In this document: piece by piece, positions 47,708 to 58,562 of the stretch
How the letters are laid out: every line of letters begins with the position of its first letter
Numbering within the stretch: the first letter of the stretch is position 1
The notes under the pieces: generated by a model
What the model saw: only the letters and a program-made list of their open reading frames with translations
What the model was told of the DNA's origin: nothing
Database searches by the model: none
Source of the DNA: Sporothrix humicola
Taxonomy: Eukaryota; Ascomycota; Sordariomycetes; Ophiostomatales; Ophiostomataceae
NCBI GenBank assembly: GCA_021396245.1
Contig: WNYE01000041.1
Span: 1 to 64,000 of the forward strand
Length of the DNA: 64,000 bases
Reading direction: 5' to 3'
Program-made: the position numbers and the translations under genes

Positions 47708-49012
47708 TCAACCCCGACGGTAGGAGTTGCGCTCCTGGCGGCGCTTTCTCTTCTCCTCGGCATAGGCAAAGTCCTGCGTCTGCGACTGGGAGACTTCGCT
47801 AGAGCTGCCAGAGTAGGCGCTGGGAGCCGACAGGCCGGGAATGATGTGGCGGTACGACTTGGTGCCCAGATCGCTCTCCTCCTGGCCGTTGTCCGTCCAC
47901 GCACCGGGGACATGCGAGCGGCCATCATCGTCCACCTGTGTGCCCTCGGCCTCCTCGATCTGACGCAGCGGCGTGCTGGCATCCTCACCGTATTGCCAGC
48001 TGAAGTCACGACGGTTGCTGCTGGCCGCATTGGAAGCGGCGTAGGAATGCATGGCACGCTGGCCACGCTCCTGGAGACGCCGGGCTTCGCTGCGGACACG
48101 CTCCTGCTCGCGGGCGGCATTGCGGTCGGCCGTGCTGTACACCTTGCGAATGCCACCGTTGGAACTCTTCTTGGGCGTGTTCGTCGGGGTGTGCTCGCGG
48201 TTCGGCATGAGTTCAGATGTAACAGTGCTCTCGGTAGCAGCCGACGAGGCGCTCGGGTTGGAACCATCCCACTCTGAAGCATCACTGGCCTTGTTGATGC
48301 CACCGACACGGGCAGCCTTCTCGTGGCGGTAGTCGCGCAGATGGGCCTGGGCATTGGCCTCGGCCATCTCGTCGATCACGCCGTCCTCGTTGACTCTGCG
48401 GCTGGACCGCGACTTGCCGTCCTTCTTCTTGCGGAGCTTCTCCTGGGACTTTTCCTCGCGGCGGCGTTCCTTTTCACGGTCACGCTGTTCCTTCTTCTTG
48501 CGTCTCTTCTCGCGGCCCAAAATGTCGCTGACGCCTGCCGTAATGCCAGACATCTCGGTCGACGCCGTCACACCCGTAATCACCGTAGAAGCATCTTCCG
48601 TAGAGTTATCGTCGACATCTTTGTAGATACTGCCGCCACCCAGGTTGGTGCTGGGCGTGGCATTGGACAGAATTGTGCCGTTGGGGCCCCGGCGGCGGAG
48701 CACAGTCGTCTTGTAGTCGTCCCAGTCATTGTCCTGGAAGTGGAAGCCGCCGTTCTTGGCCCAGAAGAAGAACCAGATCATGGCCACGCAGATGGCCGCG
48801 CCGAGAATGCCAAACAGCGCAAAGATCGCATTGTTGTTGATCGACGTCGGCTCCGTTACGCCCACGTGAGGGTCGACTGTCGTTGCTGCTGGATCGCGGG
48901 CCAAGAGAATTGCCCGAGCCGCCAACGGCCCGCGGTCAAACACCTTGGTCGGGGCCTCCGCATTCCGCGCTGAGATCCTCGACACAAGCGTGTGAAGCAG
49001 GGTGGGCGCCAT
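47708..49012 (-). CDS. Single-pass membrane protein of unknown function
   Basis: Intronless gene of 434 residues with an ATG at 49012. I do not recognise the family. A short N-terminal part (1-60) contains Arg-rich segments but no clear signal peptide. One strong membrane segment lies at 61-85 (NAIFALFGILGAAICVAMIW then FFFWA), preceded by a short polar stretch and followed by WAKNGGFHFQDND. The rest is a long hydrophilic tail: a highly basic Lys/Arg/Glu stretch at about 168-206 likely to form a charged helix, then Ser/Thr/Asn-rich disorder. A basic end (EEKRKRRQERNSYRRG) closes it. The pattern fits a type III or tail-exposed protein of the endomembrane system or plasma membrane with a cytosolic C-terminal region. 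Codon use is like its neighbours, so it is considered real, but no role can be assigned. Confidence 0.82.
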   Translation of the reverse strand: MAPTLLHTLVSRISARNAEAPTKVFDRGPLAARAILLARDPAATTVDPHVGVTEPTSINNNAIFALFGILGAAICVAMIWFFFWAKNGGFHFQDNDWDDYKTTVLRRRGPNGTILSNATPSTNLGGGSIYKDVDDNSTEDASTVITGVTASTEMSGITAGVSDILGREKRRKKKEQRDREKERRREEKSQEKLRKKKDGKSRSSRRVNEDGVIDEMAEANAQAHLRDYRHEKAARVGGINKASDASEWDGSNPSASSAATESTVTSELMPNREHTPTNTPKKSSNGGIRKVYSTADRNAAREQERVRSEARRLQERGQRAMHSYAASNAASSNRRDFSWQYGEDASTPLRQIEEAEGTQVDDDGRSHVPGAWTDNGQEESDLGTKSYRHIIPGLSAPSAYSGSSSEVSQSQTQDFAYAEEKRKRRQERNSYRRG

Positions 49013-52001
49013 CGTGGGCGTGTTCTATCCTTGACTGGAATGTGCTGGGCAAGCCAGTCGGTCGAGAATGTGGTGTTTAATTGACCTCGCTTGTGTTGAA
49101 TTGCGACGACTATCGATCTGAAAGAAACGGCTGTAGCCACGAGCAAAAAACCGTTGTCTGGCTTTTGGCTGTGTATTGATAAAGTCGGTGGTGTTGATTG
49201 ATGAAAAGTTGCTTCGCGACACGATTCGAATCGAGTGTCGACTTTGTCAAATGGAGAGTGTAGAAAATTAGATCGACGCCAGTTTCAGGCGACGAGAGGA
49301 AAGAGAGACGGGGAGTTGGGTGGTAGACCTCCCTGATGCGGTTCCCCCAGAAACCGGAAGGCGAGGTTGGGCAGTGCTGGGAGGGCAGGAGCGAGGGGCT
49401 GCGATAGAATCCTGCCTTGTTGCAGGGACGGTTAAAGTGGCAGGTGCTAATGACGCTATTCCTTCCAAAACGAGTAATTTCACGCAACGCCAGTATTCGA
49501 CCAAAAATGCAGGAACAAATATGGAGCAAAAAACCGAAGCTGAAAATTACAGTCAACATGAAGCCAAATTTCTGGAGAGGCATTTGAGATCTTGATGAAA
49601 AACTTAGACATCCGACGGCGCGTGCATGAATCTGTCTCTCACCATCTTTCTCAGTGTGAATCTTGATGTAAATAGACAGTTGCCCAGCAACGGCACTTCT
49701 TACACAAAAGACCCACCCCACTTTAATTCATCGCCGCCACACACCTCTCAGCCACAAGCATCACATTGAAACAGATGGCCATCAGGATGCTCCTTCCGTC
49801 CAAAATCCAGACATTATTCTGGACCAGCCTTCCTTCTGCTATCATCTTCTTCCTTCCTCTCTGTATGCACGCAAGCCACTTCCAAGCAATGCAAGACGAT
49901 GCACACGCAAAAAGCATTGGTCGACAGCCTCGTGCTATTAAGCGCCGCCTCCCACCAAGCTGCCCCTATTCGCCCATTCCCCTATTTCTGTCGTTGAGCT
50001 GACGTTTCACCTCCGTATCAACTGCGGAGACACTTCGATTTCACGACAAACAGCAAATAGCAGTGTCGAAACTAGTTCTGCGATGGGATAAGAATATACA
50101 CGGAAAGGGGATAGAAGACAAATGAGAAGTCTTTCGAGTGAGGCATAGCGCCTCTGCAAGGCTGCTTGCTGCCGCTGTATCTGTTTCTGATGCCGCCACA
50201 GCGCCCTGGCCTCAAGACACTTCAGCATTCCTCGCGCGTACACAGTATGTCCCCCTTGCGCATCGAGGCAAGAAACATCCCCAAAACACGTTATCGACAA
50301 GAACGCGCTATCCCCGAGTCCCTTCCGTTCTGAGTTCTGATTGCTTGTCTGCCAAAGAGCGCACCGTTTTGCATCGTAGAAGGGGGCGTGGCATTAGCAT
50401 GAATTGACGCCAGGGCCAACGGGGAGACCTTGCCAGAAAGACACCTGCAAAACGTCTCACGACCAAGGGATGTTGCCATGAAAGAAGGAGCGAGCTGGCA
50501 AGCTCCCCTGCTCTCAGTTGCTCTCGAGCACAAGTTGTGTTTCTTTTGGCAAATTTACTGGTGCAATTGGTTTTGTTTATTGAGTACGACGGAGAACGTA
50601 TCAATGCATGCTCTGCCAAGCGCTGAGATGGAGATGCAAAGAAGAAAGAGCAGGCATCGGACAGACACGTTCACGGAGTACGACGCGCTTCTGCAAAGCA
50701 CAAAGGTTCATGCATAATTCCTCCACCATAGCCTCTTCGGCATTCGCGTTGAACCCTAAATTTAGCAAATGGCGATAGACACCCTTTCGGGGGTTGAAGC
50801 AAACATCACCAAAAAGATGCTCTTGTAGTCCAGCAAATAAGTGTAGAAAGGGAGTGCGGAGACTGCTATCCATATCTCTCCCTCCATATTCATTCTTCCC
50901 CGGACAGGTTGGGGTTTCCAGGCGGGAAAATAAGACGGACGGAAAAAATAGCACTCCGTAATAACGGACAACAACAGCTCAGACGGAGAGTGGACGAGGT
51001 ATATGTGAGATGTAGTATATGCGTAGAAGGATGGTGATCGCCGTCAAAGACAGTTCGTCGTCAATGCCGTGTAAAGTGATGCGCCCCCCTTTTCATCCTT
51101 CAAGCAAACCGGCCTAGTCAACCGAACAGGGGATGCTTTGTTCTGTTCCATTGTTCCATAGTTCGAGAAGGGCGCATCCCAGGAGATGGACTGGGAGATA
51201 CGGAGTATGTGCCAAAAAGGAGAAGAGATGGCGACGCGTTATTATGCACTGTTGAATACTTGGGGGCACGAGTGAAATGTTTGTAGGGAAGCCAGTGCAA
51301 AATGGTCATAACATTACATTGTATTCGGGTCTTTCATGAGCGAGACTGTATAAACAAACTGGGCTCGAGTAATATAAGGCTTCCATGTAAAAGATAGGGT
51401 ATCCAAAGCTTTTAATCCTGCACAATTGCCACCGAGAAAACAAACGAACCAGTCAACAGTACACATATGTATATAATATAACACAAGCTTGAAGACAATG
51501 GAACACATGGGCAAATCTGGGGGTGGTACAATAGAATGGCCCGTAATAGAATGGGAGACAAATTGAAACAAATTGTGACAAGATTAATAGAAGCAGATAC
51601 TCGTTGATCGTAGCCAAAAGGACATCATGCTGCGTCCCCAGGACGACAGTGCTGTTGAGATAACAAAGAATAAAATGTGAAGAAAAGCGCGAAGAAACAG
51701 AATTCATGACACATAAAAAACGCTCGCTGGCTGGCTTTCGCTGGTAAAAGGCTTTGCAACTGTGCCCAGTAAAGGAAAACGAAAACAGAGAGTAAAAAGA
51801 TAACAGTGAAGGCGCTAATCGAAGTTGCCAAAACCGGAACCAAATGGCCTTCAGGTTGGAAGTTGAGAAGAGAAAAATGACATTATATATCGTAATCGTC
51901 GTTTCAATTTTTCGAATAGTTTGAAAAGAACCGTGTCGCATGATTTTTTTCGGCGCAGTGCGGTTCGTACTGTGCTTCAGTTTCGCCCCATTGAACTGGG
52001 T
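49013..52001. other. 3 kb intergenic without a recognisable gene
   Basis: Upstream region of the membrane protein gene and 3' flank of the Pro-rich protein gene. TACGGAGTA-like elements occur at 50672-50680, 50952-50960 and 51199-51207. Sequence from about 51300 to 51940 is A/T-rich and probably 3' untranslated. The frame - 49110-49721 lacks an ATG start and any domain. Confidence 0.65.
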
Positions 52002-53786
52002 TCACATCCAGCGTTGCGGATGGGGCTCAAAGGGAGAAGCGGTGTATTCCGGGTCTTCGCCGTAGCCATAATCGTATGGTGCACCATGGTGTGTTGGTGC
52101 ATAAACGGAACCCGACTGGGAGGCAGCACGGTGGTGCAGGGCAGGACGATCGAAGCGGCCTCTGCGATCCTCGATCTCGGGATAGGCGGGCCTGTCATTG
52201 CTGCCAACACGCCTGCCGATTGGCGCTCCACGAATGTTGATCTCAGTGCCATCCTGGCAATGCATCTCGGTTTCGCCGTATCTGAACACGGCATTACCCT
52301 TGACACGGATGGTGAGGTCTTCTTCGTTGCTGGAACGCGTTGTTCTCGTGGTCGCTGACTGTCGCCAGTCACTTTCGTCACGGCTGCCAGAGCTGCGGGT
52401 TGATCGGCTCTTGGGTCCACCACGCCGGCTTGCCTCGAGCATCTCCTCAGTCAGGCGCATTCCGCCTGTTGCCATTCCGCCCGCCTTTCTCTCTTGGTAG
52501 GAGCTAGCCAGTCTGAGCTTGTCCTCGAAAGCACTGCCGGACGAGTGGGATTGTTCTCCGTAGTATGAGTTCCGGCGGCTGCCTGTTGTGCGTGCCACCT
52601 CATAATGGCGTGGCTCGTAGAAAGAGGGGTCGATACTCTCACGGCGATTCCGTGGCATATACATCAGAGGGCCAGGTTCCTGGTAAGAGCCATCGAGGGG
52701 TTCGAATGGTTCATCGTGCAAGGGCTGGAAAGGCTGTAGAGGCTGTCCTCTGATAGGCATGGGCCCCGGAGGAGGAAGCATTGGAGGTGCTGCAAAGGGC
52801 GACGCTTGCATCGGCCGGGCAGACATGGCCCGCATATGGCGTGGTCGTTCGTCCTCCATATGGGGCGGATAGCCGATAGACAGACGACGCATATCGCGGC
52901 TCAAGTCGTCCGGGTCAGCAGCGTCAGGGTGGCCGTATTCAACCGCAGGAGGAGGTGGACGATGGCCCAGAGATGTTTGCGGGCGGTTCTGACCAAAGCG
53001 CTCATGAAGACCCCGTGGAGGACCATGCAGGGGACCAGGAGGCCCGGGCGGTCCAGGAGGTCCAAGAGGTCCTGGTGGCATAAAGGGCTCGTGGTGGAAC
53101 GGTGGTGGACCAGGTGGGAGGCCGAGTGGCTGTTGCATTGGGGGCGGTGGAGGGCCCATCATGCCGAAGCCGGGGCCTGGGGGCGGGGGCTGTTGCCAGT
53201 GCGGTTGTGGAGGAAATGCAGACGGCGGTGGCATGGCAGAAGGCGGCGGTGGAGGGTGTGTCGGATGCATTGTATGGTATCGTGTGTTTGAAAGTGGCGG
53301 ACGGGAAGAAGGGTGATAGCTGTTGGGCCGACCTGTCGTTTGTGACCGGGGACGAGACGCAGAAGCTGTGATGGAAGCGGGAGTGGCCCCGTAGTAGAGG
53401 GCTTCATTGTCGCGGGATGCCCGGCGACGTTGAGACGAGGTCTCAATGACCGGTGTGCTTTTCGAATGGCGCGACATTGGGCGAGTAAGTGGACCGGAAC
53501 TCTTCTCGGGTGGGATAGACTGATCTCTCTCTCGCCTTGAGGACCTGCTTGATCGTGATTCGCGTCGGCTTGGGTGGACAGTCGAGTCGGAGTCGGTGAA
53601 GTGGTTTGCGGCAGATGGAGATGCGTCACGGCGAGACTTTTTTCTGCTGATGTTCATGCGTTCTGCTTTTGAAGGGCTGGCAGCTGATGCGGCGTATGTG
53701 ACATCTCCTCGGATATTACCCAGGTCGTCCTCCTCTTGCATGTAGGCAACCTTTGATTTTGATGATTTGAAACTCTTGACAGACAT
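52002..53786 (-). CDS. Pro-rich disordered protein of unknown function
   Basis: Intronless gene of 594 residues starting MSVKSFKSSKSKVAYMQEED. I do not recognise a named family. The first 170 residues are Ser/Arg/Lys-rich with many possible phosphosites. Residues about 172-290 are extremely Pro-rich, with PPPPP runs and a collagen-like GPPGPPGPPGP segment that could bind SH3, WW or profilin domains. A charged, Met/Arg-rich part follows. The only stretch that looks foldable is near residue 490 (EEDLTIRVKGNAVFRYGETE then MHCQDGTEINIRG), which resembles a short beta sheet. There is no signal peptide or membrane segment. The C-terminus is His/Tyr/Pro-rich and ends PHPQRWM. The strand bias and codon use match neighbouring genes. 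An actin or cell-cortex adaptor role would fit the Pro-rich region but is speculation. Confidence 0.8.
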   Translation of the reverse strand: MSVKSFKSSKSKVAYMQEEDDLGNIRGDVTYAASAASPSKAERMNISRKKSRRDASPSAANHFTDSDSTVHPSRRESRSSRSSRRERDQSIPPEKSSGPLTRPMSRHSKSTPVIETSSQRRRASRDNEALYYGATPASITASASRPRSQTTGRPNSYHPSSRPPLSNTRYHTMHPTHPPPPPSAMPPPSAFPPQPHWQQPPPPGPGFGMMGPPPPPMQQPLGLPPGPPPFHHEPFMPPGPLGPPGPPGPPGPLHGPPRGLHERFGQNRPQTSLGHRPPPPAVEYGHPDAADPDDLSRDMRRLSIGYPPHMEDERPRHMRAMSARPMQASPFAAPPMLPPPGPMPIRGQPLQPFQPLHDEPFEPLDGSYQEPGPLMYMPRNRRESIDPSFYEPRHYEVARTTGSRRNSYYGEQSHSSGSAFEDKLRLASSYQERKAGGMATGGMRLTEEMLEASRRGGPKSRSTRSSGSRDESDWRQSATTRTTRSSNEEDLTIRVKGNAVFRYGETEMHCQDGTEINIRGAPIGRRVGSNDRPAYPEIEDRRGRFDRPALHHRAASQSGSVYAPTHHGAPYDYGYGEDPEYTASPFEPHPQRWM

Positions 53787-53884
53787 TGTGGAGGAGTTCT
53801 ACTCTTATCGAAAGAGCGTTGTGCTGGAAAGAAGGTGTCGAGTCGAGAGTAGGAGTGGATAAAGTGGAGCAGTGGGCGACAAGG

Positions 53885-54070
53885 CGGTAAAGGTAAAGCG
53901 CGATGGAGACCAGGGAGGGATGAGAGGGGAAATCAGAACAAAATGAGGCGAGGGAGAAAAAGAAACGAGAGGACGAGAAGAGAAGAGAAAGAAAAAGAGG
54001 AGCAAGAGGAAAAGAAGAAGGGACACGAGAGGTAAAAGAGGAAGAGAACAAGAGAACAAAACAGAAGAGC
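53885..54070 (-). promoter_or_regulatory. Pyrimidine-rich leader (coding strand) of the Pro-rich protein gene
   Basis: On the + strand this is nearly pure A/G (GAGAAGAG and GAAGAAGG words), hence C/T on the coding strand, 100-280 bases before the start at 53786. It mirrors the tracts before btgE, 14-3-3 and tricalbin. Confidence 0.4.
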
Positions 54071-54933
54071 GAGCGTGCAGCCCTTGAGGCAGCGATGGAC
54101 GCTTTTTTCGTCCCTCAGTCGCCGGTGTCTTCCCCTCTGGCGATTGTGTACGACCCTGCTGAGATTGGATTGAGTGTGTTGGGCGCAGATGTCGGCAGCT
54201 TCACTTCACAGGCAGCGAGCGAAGCGGGGCGCGTGAGCCGAATGGAAGATCGAGATAGGCAGTCGTGAGAGGAAGAGACTCAATCTCCTCCTTCCAGTGC
54301 AGGACGAAGATGCAGACAGGATGTGAGGAACCAAGAAGGGGAACCAGTTCTCTCCTGGATAGATGCCTTGGGCAGCTTGTTGGGTGATGTTTTGCAGGGT
54401 TTCGCCAGTCGGGAAGAGACAGACCAGAAAAAAAGTTGAGTGGGGATCCGGGCGGTTTTAAGGAATTCTCTTTGGGTATGGCCTGGATGGAGTATGGGGG
54501 TGTCCAGGTAGGCCAGGCCACTTGTGGGCAAGCAGGGGCCCTATTTGCTGTACCCGTTTTGTTTGACGTTCGTTATTCGTCTATTTTCTCTGCTTTCTTC
54601 GCAGTGACCCGACAGCAGATATGTGGACGACGATGGTAGGTCGATTGATCCTTTCTCTGCAAGCGGGTTGCCAGACGAAAACAAGATACGAAAGGTGGGT
54701 GGGCGTAGAACAAACGGTAAACAAAAGACTCGTGAGATATGTGAGATGGATGAGTCGTTGAGGATGTCAAGAAAAGATTGTGTAGAGTCATAAGTTACTG
54801 TGGCAGGGACAAGATAATTTCCTTATGGGCAGGTGGTGGTTGCTGGATGCACGGTCTCTCGAGGAAAGAACGAGTATCGTCTTTTTACCCTCAGCAACTT
54901 CCCTTGATTCGGTCGTCGCCTTTTCCTCAGAAA

Positions 54934-54963
54934 GGGTGTGAAGGGGGGGGATGGGGGGAAGGG
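54934..54963 (+). other. Potential G-quadruplex motif
   Basis: G runs of 3, 8, 6 and 3 at 54934, 54943, 54953 and 54961 with loops of 2 to 6 bases fit the G3N1-7 pattern. It lies about 1.15 kb upstream of the Pro-rich protein gene. Folding is not shown. Confidence 0.5.
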
Positions 54964-56862
54964 ACGGCCGGCGAGAATGGAGGGGGTGTGCGTGGAAATG
55001 GTGCCCACTTTATAAACGGAGAGCGGAAAGAGTAGTGGTGTTGTGAGTGTTTGTGTGAGGATGGGCCTATGAGACCATTTGAGAAGGGGGTTGCAGACTC
55101 AGGCACAGGATGAGATAGGGAAAGAGCAAGTAACCCGCCAGAACGGTGCGAGAAAGTGAGAAAGAAAGTGTGGTCCAGCCCTCGAAACACAAAATCACCG
55201 AAAAGAGAAAAAGGGCGTTGCTGTCAGTCAATCTGGGGAGGAAAGAACATGAAGAACATTCGAGGGGTGGGGAAAGGAAGGTGTTCGCTGTGGCTGAATG
55301 TCGCCTGTCAAATAAAAGACGGGCAGACACTGAACGGGCAAGATACAGTGGCCCAGGACAGCAACACAACACTTGAGAAATAAGGCGCAAAGACGTGGAG
55401 ACGCGGCGAGAGGACGAGAAGGCACGAACGGGAAGGAGGGTGTGTCACTTGTGCGATGTGGTTGATGCAGGCAATGGGGTATGGGCAGTGGTGAGCTGTG
55501 TTCGAGGGCAGGTGGAATGCCCAGTGCTCCTTCCATTCTTTGTAATTACACGCAGAGGAAGAGAGAGAAATGGCAGTGTCGACTGAGCACAGTATTGGAT
55601 CTTAAGTTGCAATTTCAATTAAAGCGGAGGAAGGTGCTGCCAGCACGGACCCTTGTCTCCCAAACCGTTTCTGCCCCTCCGTTCTGGCATGTTATCAGTG
55701 CTATCGATAAATACGGGGAGGGGCTCAAAAGGCTAAGATGCGGGAGCGAGCGAATGGCAGTGGCCGTCGTGGCGAAAAACGTTCCGTCCTGGCGTGTCTG
55801 GCGCGTGTGGCCCCGACTTTTGGCTCTTGTGTTGCCTGGGTGCACAATAAAAACGTCTGCTGGATTGGGCAGGGGCGTGTGTGTGGGGAGGACAGCAACG
55901 ATGAGAGAAGAAAGAAGAAAACAGGCAAGCACGGGAAAAGGGCGAGTGAGGGGACCATTCAGGACGAGTGTGCCGGCGCGAGAGACGGGACGTTGCTGCG
56001 CTAACCTTTTTAGCGGGACACGACATACGGAGCCCAGGACGCTTTCCACTGTGAGATTCGTGCGATTTCTGGAATTGAGACCGACAACAGGCAGAAAACC
56101 GCCCCAAGGCCACTACGGCACTAGTGCACACCACTTGGCAAGTGCTGGTGATCCCAGTTTAGCATTTGGTGCACGACTGCCTAACAACCGGAATACTGGA
56201 GAAACAAAACTAAAGGTAGAGAAGCGACCTCGTGCTCTCTGGCGACAAAGGATTTTTCAAGTCCTCGTGAGGCATCTCGGGATATCTTGTTATTTTTGCA
56301 GTTTGCATATGCCGTCTGCCTGCAAGGGACTGCCGGCAAGTGCAGAAGGCAGCAGCATTGAAGAAAATGTGCCATTTCTTGGGAGTATCGGCTGGTGGGA
56401 AGTGAACCAGGTTTCAAGGCAGATATCTTTAGATATCTTTTGGATGGGAGAGATATGGCAGATGTTCGAAGATCACAAGAAGAGAGAAAACGGCCACAAA
56501 AGGCCGGCCAGAAAACGGTGAATACCTCGTAGGTGAATATCAAGAACAGCATACGGAGGAACACGACGCATCTGACGAATATTCTGGGTGCATGCAGCAT
56601 TAGGTCAGAAAACGGGGCAAGACAGACACCTGGCATGGCGAGGAGCGCTTTCCAGGGCAGCAGTGGATCGCAAGACAGCAGAGAAAGGCATCGAAACCTA
56701 GAGGAAAAGATTGAACAAATAAAGGTCAGAAAAAGAAGCAAAAATTCCAGCCACTCGCAGGGCACTTCCACAGCACGGCGGCCAGGACAAGTCAGAAAAG
56801 GGCAGAAAAGGACAGAAAAAGACAATGTGGCAGGGCAGGGAGACTGCATGGTGCATGCTGAG

Positions 56863-56898
56863 CTGCTGCACGCTCTGCTGCACAATCTGCTGCACGCT
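56863..56898. repeat. Three 12-bp tandem units (CTGCTGCACGCT type)
   Basis: Units at 56863-56874, 56875-56886 and 56887-56898. The first and third are identical and the middle one ends AAT instead of GCT. A short minisatellite in non-coding sequence. Confidence 0.8.
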
Positions 56899-58484
56899 GC
56901 TCCGCCAGATGCAGGCCTTTCAAGTCGACGAAAGACCACCAAAAGCCGCTAGAACAGGTGGAAAGGCACACAAAGCCAGCGAAAGAGGCAGGGCGAACTG
57001 GCGGAGGTCGACGAGGTTGGGTCGTGGCGGCCGTGAGTGACTGGAAGCGTCTGGGAGCATCTCAAGAGAAGGAAAAGTGGGGATTTGGAGGCTCAACAAC
57101 GTCAAGATGCACGAGAATGGCACAGAGGGCAGGAAATGCAAGAGAAAATGGAGAATAAAAGAGGAGAATTGATGCAGGTGCAGAAGGGGTTGCAGCTGAG
57201 CTTGGCCCAGCCAGGGCTGGTCTGGCCAGCAAAGACCTGCAAAAGGCCAGCAAAGAGAGCAGAGAAAGCGAAAAAAGAACAAAAGTGAGGTCAAACGCTT
57301 CTGCAGGAGATCCACTTGAGGCCGCCTTACTTGACAGCAAGTTTTTTTTTCCGGACGTTCGTTTCTTTTTGTTTCTCTTTCGTTACTGCCCAACATGACG
57401 AAAGGACGAATAAAGCTCTCCGTTTCCTGAGACGGAGGCCGAACGGTTGAGGCAGTTTGCTGGCTTTGTGGACGATCGTGTCCTCATTTGTTGTCCTGCA
57501 TCGTGGTCTGTCGCCTTGATGCGTTTGGGTAGCAATAGAGAGAGAGAGGGTTAACAAACAAAAATACGCGGACATCCCGCAGCATCATCATTGACGCGTT
57601 GGCGGTATGCCATGATAGACGTCGTATGTCTGACGCGCCTCTTTTCGTGTTGGTTTGATAGTCTCCGGACGACGAGAGGCGGCGCACGGCCAAGAAGCCG
57701 ATGCACCTCCGGGTGTCTGGAACAAAGAGCCGGGGATTTCGGGTTCTGGCCAGGATAGTTGGAGGGGGGGTGGCATCTGAAAGCTGAAAGAAAATGGCCA
57801 TAAAATAGAGAAAAAGAAAGTGTTAGTGCACATCCACGACAATGCCGGGCCGGACAAGTTTGTCTTGTGCTGAAATAGGCAACAGCGGCCGGTTAACAAG
57901 ACCGACCGTGATGTCGGCGGTGATGGTGGGGGGACGGAGTAGGCATGCACGAATATGGAAGGCACCTCCTAGACAGGCGGCCTATCTCCAGATTTTCAAA
58001 GTCCTAGAACTACACAAGGAAACAGCGGCCGGCCCCATTGACAAGAAAAGTCTAGATTTTCGTGGTTGGGAAGGCATACATTTGTTCTGCCCATCGCTCC
58101 TTCCTCCTTCTTTGCTCCCCCTCGCCCCCTATCCCGTTCGGGACCGTATTGGGACTGGCCCATGCAGCCAAGCTGCACGCCGATGCCGCGCCACACCACT
58201 TGCTCTTGTCTCGATGCCACGGTGCCAGACTTCCAGCTGTCTGTCGTCTGTGCTCATTTCCTTTTTCTGACGACGCCCGGCAGCAACACGGCACAGTCCA
58301 GTCCCCAGGTATTGACACCATCAGGGATTACAACGAGGCTAGACAGCAACAAGTCACGGGATGCAATGCTACTGCTTGCATAAATCACATTCGAGGTACG
58401 TGAGTCAAATCGCCAAGTGGACCGGCCTCCGGGTATAAGTCTTTCTAGGCCGTATCGTGGGGTTTCTGTCACACGGTATTGACA

Positions 58485-58562
58485 TTATGACAACAACGAC
58501 AATGACGACAGCAGCGTTATCGACGATGGAAATGACGATAATGATAACGACGACAACATCAC
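58485..58562. repeat. Imperfect GAC/GAT/AAC trinucleotide-rich stretch
   Basis: About 78 bases of imperfect three-base periodicity made of ACA, ACG, ATG and GAT steps. It looks like a degenerate microsatellite. The frame across it is Thr/Met-rich and not considered coding. Confidence 0.6.

Noticed and set aside
47520..47723. Small + strand frame with a Lys-rich product
   Set aside because: Overlaps the 3' end of the gene on the opposite strand; composition matches A-rich 3' flanking DNA.
49110..49721. Frame of 203 codons upstream of the membrane protein gene, with a hydrophobic stretch
   Set aside because: No ATG start, no domain, and it overlaps the probable promoter of the gene at 49012.
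55481..56521. Open frame of 346 codons on the + strand in the gene-poor block
   Set aside because: Begins with a non-ATG codon, no recognisable domain, irregular composition, and similar length frames are expected in 10 kb of G+C-rich DNA.
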